Source: CAZDFU01 sp964504985 (lineage in GTDB: Bacteria > Patescibacteriota > Microgenomatia > Daviesbacterales > UBA10151). Taken from it: a stretch of DNA of 42,206 nucleotides. Made by a program: the position numbers and the translations under genes. How positions within the stretch are numbered: position 1 is the first letter of the stretch; the number at the start of each line of letters is the position of its first letter. Under the pieces are notes generated by a model. It searched no databases. It saw nothing but the letters and a program-made list of their open reading frames with translations, and was not told where the DNA came from. Below, in pieces: positions 38,969 through 42,206 of the stretch. The DNA lies in assembly GCA_964504985.1 (NCBI GenBank), contig CAZDFU010000008.1, positions 1-42,206 of the forward strand, written 5' to 3'.

Positions 38969-40093
38969 TTATTCTATAATTAATGATAAATTTGGATCTG
39001 CCTGAAGGGATAAGGGGTTTTTGATGGGTTTTATACCTGCCTTGCCTGTTTGCAGGCAAGGCAGGAAAAAGGCAGCTGAAGCAATCATGGCCCCGTTATC
39101 AGTGCAAAGCTCTTTAGATGGAACGTGTAATTTGATTTTCAATTTGGAATTTGAAATTTGGAATTTGAAATTTTGAACGAGTTTCTCGTTCGATGCTACC
39201 CCTCCTGCTATCATCAACTCCTTAACACCATTTTTTTGTATAGCTTTTAAGGTTTTTTCCACTAAAACATCAATAATTGCCTGCTGAGTCTCATATGAAA
39301 GTTGTGTGATTGCCATTTCATTAAATCTATTTTCAGCTTTTAGTTTTTCTACCTCTCTTGCTACTGCAGTTTTTAAACCACTGAAAGAAAAATCAAAACT
39401 TTTTTCATTTATAAGCGGTCTTGGTAGTTTAATTTCAAATTTTGAATCTTGAATTTTGAATTCCATTGCCCTTTGGGCAATGGCTGGTCCTCCGGGATAA
39501 GATAAGCCTAAAAGTCTGGCACATTTATCAAAACACTCACCAGCTGCATCATCCCTGGTACCGCCCAGGTATATATATTTTCCATGAGAAGTGAATAGCA
39601 CCAAATCAGTATGTCCACCTGAAACAAGCAGACCAATACAGGGAAAAGATGGAACTTCTCCATTCTCCTTCGGCTCAGCCGGAGAAAATTTATTGTTCGA
39701 CCGTAGTGGAGAACTACTAATAAAATTCGCATAAAAGTGTCCAAGCAGGTGATTGACTGGTATTAATGGTTTATTCCAAATAAGAGCCAATGTTTTTGTT
39801 GTCTCAACTCCCACCAAAAGAGAACCAATCAACCCTGGCCCATAAGTTACTGCAACTGCGTCTATATTTGAAATTTGACATTTGGAATTTGAAATTGCAG
39901 CATCGACCACAGGGATAATGCTGTGTAACTGCTCCCTAGCTGCTTGTTCTGGAATTACCCCGCCATATTTAGACTGTATAGGGGCTGATGAAGCCACAAC
40001 ATTGGATAAAATGTGTATCCTTCCTTTCTTCTCTTGTAATACAGCTGCTGCAGTTTCGTCACAGCTGGTTTCTATCCCCAAGATTAATTTCAT
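38969..40093 (-). CDS. tsaD: tRNA threonylcarbamoyladenosine synthase TsaD, with repeat insertions
   Basis: The 374-residue protein is TsaD: MKLILGIETSCDETAAAVL, VAVTYGPGLIGSLLVGV, NHLLGHFYANF with the metal-binding histidines, LLVSGGHTDLVLF, and CTDNGAMIASA. It makes t6A in tRNAs reading ANN codons. It is about 35 residues longer than E. coli TsaD (337). The excess falls in five places where dispersed repeats lie in frame: residues 67-78, 126-149, 211-222, 307-321 and 344-353. The metal-site and ATP-binding motifs between remain intact. Its extended -10 is seven bases before ATG. Confidence 0.96.
   Translation of the reverse strand: MKLILGIETSCDETAAAVLQEKKGRIHILSNVVASSAPIQSKYGGVIPEQAAREQLHSIIPVVDAAISNSKCQISNIDAVAVTYGPGLIGSLLVGVETTKTLALIWNKPLIPVNHLLGHFYANFISSSPLRSNNKFSPAEPKENGEVPSFPCIGLLVSGGHTDLVLFTSHGKYIYLGGTRDDAAGECFDKCARLLGLSYPGGPAIAQRAMEFKIQDSKFEIKLPRPLINEKSFDFSFSGLKTAVAREVEKLKAENRFNEMAITQLSYETQQAIIDVLVEKTLKAIQKNGVKELMIAGGVASNEKLVQNFKFQISNSKLKIKLHVPSKELCTDNGAMIASAAFFLPCLQTGKAGIKPIKNPLSLQADPNLSLIIE
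39036..39065. repeat. Perfect 13-bp inverted repeat in tsaD
   Basis: CCTGCCTTGCCTG (39036-39048) and CAGGCAAGGCAGG (39053-39065) are exact reverse complements with a TTTG loop. It encodes residues 344-353 of TsaD and could form a strong hairpin in DNA or RNA. Confidence 0.9.
39130..39180. repeat. AATTTGGAATTTGA repeat tract in tsaD
   Basis: AATTTGGAATTTGAAATTTG and its slightly altered copies run across 39140-39176. On the minus strand they encode the FKFQISNSKLKIK segment of TsaD (about 307-321). The same wording occurs at 39431-39462 and 39866-39893. Confidence 0.8.
39429..39466. repeat. AATTTGAATTTTGAA repeat tract in tsaD
   Basis: AATTTCAAATTTTGAATCTT and a variant run across 39431-39462 and encode residues 211-222 (EFKIQDSKFEIK) of TsaD. 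Confidence 0.8.
39658..39718. repeat. GGAGAA/TTCTCC repeat element in tsaD
   Basis: CTCCTTCGGCTCAGCCGGAG is an imperfect stem with several TTCTCC or GGAGAA copies around it, ending TTCGACCGTAGTGGAGAA. It encodes residues 126-149 of TsaD, between the metal-binding histidine segment and the SGGHTD motif. Confidence 0.7.
39861..39897. repeat. TTTGAAATTTGACATTTGGAA repeat tract in tsaD
   Basis: Repeats of TTTGAAATTTGACATTTGG and GAATTTGAAATTG occupy this stretch and encode residues 67-79 (ISNSKCQISNIDA) of TsaD. Confidence 0.8.
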
Positions 40094-40096
40094 ATA

Positions 40097-40129
40097 TTGT
40101 ATTCTAGCAGATTTTGTGCGTATTCTTAA
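40097..40129. promoter_or_regulatory. Overlapping divergent promoters of tsaD and the Fe-S nuclease
   Basis: Plus strand: TTGTAT (40097-40102), 18 bp, TATTCT (40121-40126), then ATG at 40135 eight bases later. Minus strand: TTAAGA (40124-40129), 17 bp, TAGAAT (40101-40106) with TG upstream, then ATG seven bases later. The two promoters overlap almost fully in 41 bases, so they cannot both be occupied at once. Confidence 0.6.
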
Positions 40130-40134
40130 TATCC

Positions 40135-40995
40135 ATGGCTTTTGATAATGTTGACAGATTACATTGTTTCTCTTTAGGTGATTTCCGTAATTTTGAAAGG
40201 TGCTATTTTGATTTTTTAGTTAAGCACCACTTGCAAAAAAGGTACGAGATAGAAGAAGGTAATCAAAATCAGGCCATAGGTAGTTTACTGGATTTGGTTA
40301 TAAAGATTATTCACAGAGCTAAAGCATACAATCAGCCCTTGGATTATATTTTAACTTCCATTTTTAAAGCTGCTGAAAATGAAATAAGGAGTAAAGCTGC
40401 GAGACAACCCTCAAAATCTTTCTATAGTGCCGCCACCCTTTTTTTAACAGAGGAAACTATAAATAAAGCCAAAGCAGTTTTTACAAGATATTACAATTTA
40501 AGAAAAGGAAAAATTAACAGAGTAGTGGTTGGGGAAAAATTTTGGGAGTGTATGCTGGAAGGTCCCGCACCAGATGGTACAGGATTGTTAAAGCTGTGGG
40601 GAGGGCCTGATGCGCTGGAAATGGGGGATGATGGAATAGTTGAGATTGTGGATTATAAGTTCTTTGAAAATCCCAAAAAGGGTAAGGAAAATTTAGATAT
40701 GGATTTGATGCCTAAGCTTTACTCACTTCTTTGTGCACAAGAACTTTTAAAATCAGGTCATACCAAAGCACGCTTTAGAGTAAGATCCTGGACAGATCCT
40801 GAGGATGAGTCTTTATATGAAGAATTTGATCTGGAAAATATTTTCCTTTTAAAAGATTTTTTCAGGCAGAAAATAGAGAAAATTTTATCAGTAACTGAGC
40901 TTAATTTTTGTGAAAGAGACTATTGTAAATCCTGTAAATCAGACCAAAGAGAGGCTTGGTTAAAACAGCTGCAAACCCAATTTAACCTCAGCTAG
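40135..40995 (+). CDS. PD-(D/E)XK nuclease with a probable iron-sulfur cluster (Cas4/AddB-like)
   Basis: I take ATG 40135 (286 residues) over the in-frame TTG at 40114, because the promoter -10 is at 40121-40126. The protein has the RecB-type nuclease core: D159 in GGPDALEM, D173 and K175 in EIVDYKFF, and MPKLYSLL as the downstream motif. C23 (in RCYFDF) near the N-terminus and C259, C264 and C267 (in NFCERDYCKSCKSD) form the four-cysteine cluster set seen in Cas4 and AddB. It probably degrades or trims DNA ends. No CRISPR, cas1 or helicase is beside it, so it is stand-alone. Confidence 0.82.
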   Translation: MAFDNVDRLHCFSLGDFRNFERCYFDFLVKHHLQKRYEIEEGNQNQAIGSLLDLVIKIIHRAKAYNQPLDYILTSIFKAAENEIRSKAARQPSKSFYSAATLFLTEETINKAKAVFTRYYNLRKGKINRVVVGEKFWECMLEGPAPDGTGLLKLWGGPDALEMGDDGIVEIVDYKFFENPKKGKENLDMDLMPKLYSLLCAQELLKSGHTKARFRVRSWTDPEDESLYEEFDLENIFLLKDFFRQKIEKILSVTELNFCERDYCKSCKSDQREAWLKQLQTQFNLS

Positions 40996-41532
40996 GGTGT
41001 TGTGTTCATGAAATCCCTGATTGGGGATTGATTCAATCAGTTTTATTGAGGAAATTCTAATTGGGCTAAAGGCTTGGGCCATCAGTTTTTCCAAATTTAT
41101 TTCCAAATTTTGATCTATTTTGATACGCCTGTTGAATTTAGCAATGGTAATATGGGGGATAAACCTTCTTTCATCAACAGGTAAATTTAATACCTCCAGC
41201 TGGTCTTTGAGCCTTTCCCGGATTATCAGTATTTTATCTATATCTCCTTTAACTCCTACCCAAAGAACCTGAGGATGATGAAGGTTGGGGAAACCATCAA
41301 TATATGCAGGAGTTACTCCAAATTGAGAAATATTTTTAGCTGAATTTTCCATAATTTTAACTAATTTTTCCTTTAAATCATCATTTTGTTCTCCTAAAAA
41401 GGCAAGTGTGAGGTGAATTTTCTCAGCATTAGTAATTTTAGCCTGAGGAATTAATGTGTGCAATTTGTCCTGAATAGCTTGAAAATCCAGTATATTCTCA
41501 CTTGGTATTTCAAGGGCAATGAAGAATCTCAT
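40960..41532 (-). CDS. thpR: RNA 2',3'-cyclic phosphodiesterase ThpR (LigT)
   Basis: The 190-residue protein has both HxTx motifs of the 2H phosphoesterase family: HLTL at 40-43 and HITI at 127-130, with FLGEQ after the first. It hydrolyses 2',3'-cyclic phosphates on RNA. The gene is convergent with the nuclease and their ends overlap by 36 bp. No promoter is clear. Confidence 0.92.
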   Translation of the reverse strand: MRFFIALEIPSENILDFQAIQDKLHTLIPQAKITNAEKIHLTLAFLGEQNDDLKEKLVKIMENSAKNISQFGVTPAYIDGFPNLHHPQVLWVGVKGDIDKILIIRERLKDQLEVLNLPVDERRFIPHITIAKFNRRIKIDQNLEINLEKLMAQAFSPIRISSIKLIESIPNQGFHEHNTLAEVKLGLQLF

Positions 41533-41548
41533 ATATTAGGACAATAAT

Positions 41549-41582
41549 AAAGATTGACAATCTTTTCAAGTAGGCATATGTT
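41549..41582 (+). promoter_or_regulatory. Promoter with palindromic operator
   Basis: TTGACA (41554-41559), 17 bp, and TATGTT (41577-41582) form a good promoter; ATG at 41591 is eight bases after. AAAGATTG at 41549-41556 and CAATCTTT at 41558-41565 are an exact inverted repeat with a single-base centre and cover the -35. Confidence 0.7.
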
Positions 41583-41590
41583 AATATGTA

Positions 41591-42154
41591 ATGGTTGACT
41601 TATTAGAACGCACAGAAGTTCTGCCAAAACTGCCACGAGCACAAGCTGAACCAGTAATTTTTGGTGAAGAGCTTTTTTTAATCCCTGCTGTTTTACCGCC
41701 CCGTCTTAGTTTGAATCCGCAAAGAGAAAGGATAGATACTAACCTAGATGATCTTGAGCATAAATCACCAGGCTTTGTAGAGATAACTATCAGAAATTCT
41801 AAAAAAAGACTTGAAACCTATTATGGACGCGTTACATACTATGATAGCAGCAAAGGAGACGTACGTGTTTCGTTTTGGAATAAACATGGTAGTTATGCCC
41901 ACATCAAGCAGGAGGATGGTATAACAGAAGTTTGGTTTGACAGATCTGCTAGGGTAATAAGGAATGAGGCCAGCTTAAATGAGGAGCATCCACTTTTTGC
42001 TCATATGATAAGGGAAATAGCCCTATTTAATCTGGAATACGGTAAGAAAAATGAACCTCAGGCTTATGCCTGTCTAGGGCCAGTAGATTTTTGGGGATTT
42101 TTAAGGGGTAATAATAGGATAATTGTGGATCAGGCAATTGACAAAGCAGCTTAA
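41591..42154 (+). CDS. Hypothetical protein, 187 residues
   Basis: I do not recognise this protein. It has no signal peptide or membrane helix. The middle contains a beta-rich segment (FVEITIRNSKKRLETYYGRVTYYDSS) and the C-terminus has aromatic residues in VDFWGFLRGN. The fairly strong promoter with an operator-like palindrome suggests regulated expression. The remaining 52 bases to the window end show no feature. Confidence 0.6.
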   Translation: MVDLLERTEVLPKLPRAQAEPVIFGEELFLIPAVLPPRLSLNPQRERIDTNLDDLEHKSPGFVEITIRNSKKRLETYYGRVTYYDSSKGDVRVSFWNKHGSYAHIKQEDGITEVWFDRSARVIRNEASLNEEHPLFAHMIREIALFNLEYGKKNEPQAYACLGPVDFWGFLRGNNRIIVDQAIDKAA

Positions 42155-42206
42155 GTTTTGATATAGTTAAAATATAACTTAATAATAAACAGAACTTGTA
42201 AAACAA

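Noticed and set aside
40135..40995. Cas4 of a CRISPR system
   Set aside because: No CRISPR repeats, cas1 or cas2 were found in the window, so only the nuclease fold and cysteines are claimed.
1..42206. Alternative genetic code (TGA as glycine) as in some CPR groups
   Set aside because: Genes such as yidD, khpB and virB-like genes end at TGA or in ATGA overlaps, with no in-frame TGA inside conserved domains.

Overview
The window looks like a chromosomal segment of a Candidate Phyla Radiation (Patescibacteria) bacterium, most likely of the Microgenomates type. This rests on gene content and is an inference: AT-rich DNA with the standard stop codons (TGA ends genes here, so no TGA-as-glycine recoding), a tandem family of two-helix 'T4SS pilin' proteins beside PrgI/VirB4 genes, an epimerase-DUF4012 fusion, small toxin-antitoxin pairs, a short valyl-tRNA synthetase, and many degenerate AT-rich intergenic repeats. 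I saw no rRNA, tRNA, CRISPR array or transposase.

Layout. (1) 1-3343: cell-envelope genes (two-helix membrane protein, PH-domain membrane protein, SpoIID-domain wall protein) on the minus strand, then a DUF433/DUF5615 toxin-antitoxin pair. (2) 3451-22755: a 19-kb secretion/pilus-like locus. It has six related pilin-like proteins, a Tat-signal-like protein, an AbrB/PIN toxin-antitoxin pair, a VirB6-like polytopic protein, a 1484-residue unknown protein on the opposite strand, an S23-type four-helix-bundle protein embedded in repeats, PrgI, a short VirB4-associated protein, the VirB4 ATPase, a membrane-anchored double-domain wall hydrolase and two small anchored proteins. No VirB8/9/10 and no VirD4 is seen, so this looks like a reduced T4SS-like machine for a single-membrane envelope. 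(3) 22807-28114: the replication origin block. dnaN, a resolvase-like nuclease and dnaA lie on minus; rpmH, rnpA, yidD, yidC and jag/khpB on plus. DnaA-box clusters flank dnaA on both sides, giving a bipartite oriC. (4) 28092-33965: polysaccharide export genes (O-antigen-ligase-like, flippase), RNase HI, and the epimerase-DUF4012 fusion. (5) 34103-42154: bL25, then a minus-strand run from tsaD through an ECF-type sigma factor, two small unknowns and valS to another unknown, then a Cas4/AddB-like Fe-S nuclease, ThpR and a final unknown.

Three cross-cutting patterns stand out. First, many transcription-unit first genes have a clear -10 box only 6-10 nt before the start codon, suggesting leaderless mRNAs, while operon-internal genes often carry Shine-Dalgarno sequences. 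Second, short repeat families have been absorbed in frame into coding sequences, most strikingly five places in tsaD, one in valS and one in the signal peptide of the SpoIID protein. Third, perfect palindromes sit on the promoters of the PH-domain gene (853-874) and of the last gene (41549-41565).
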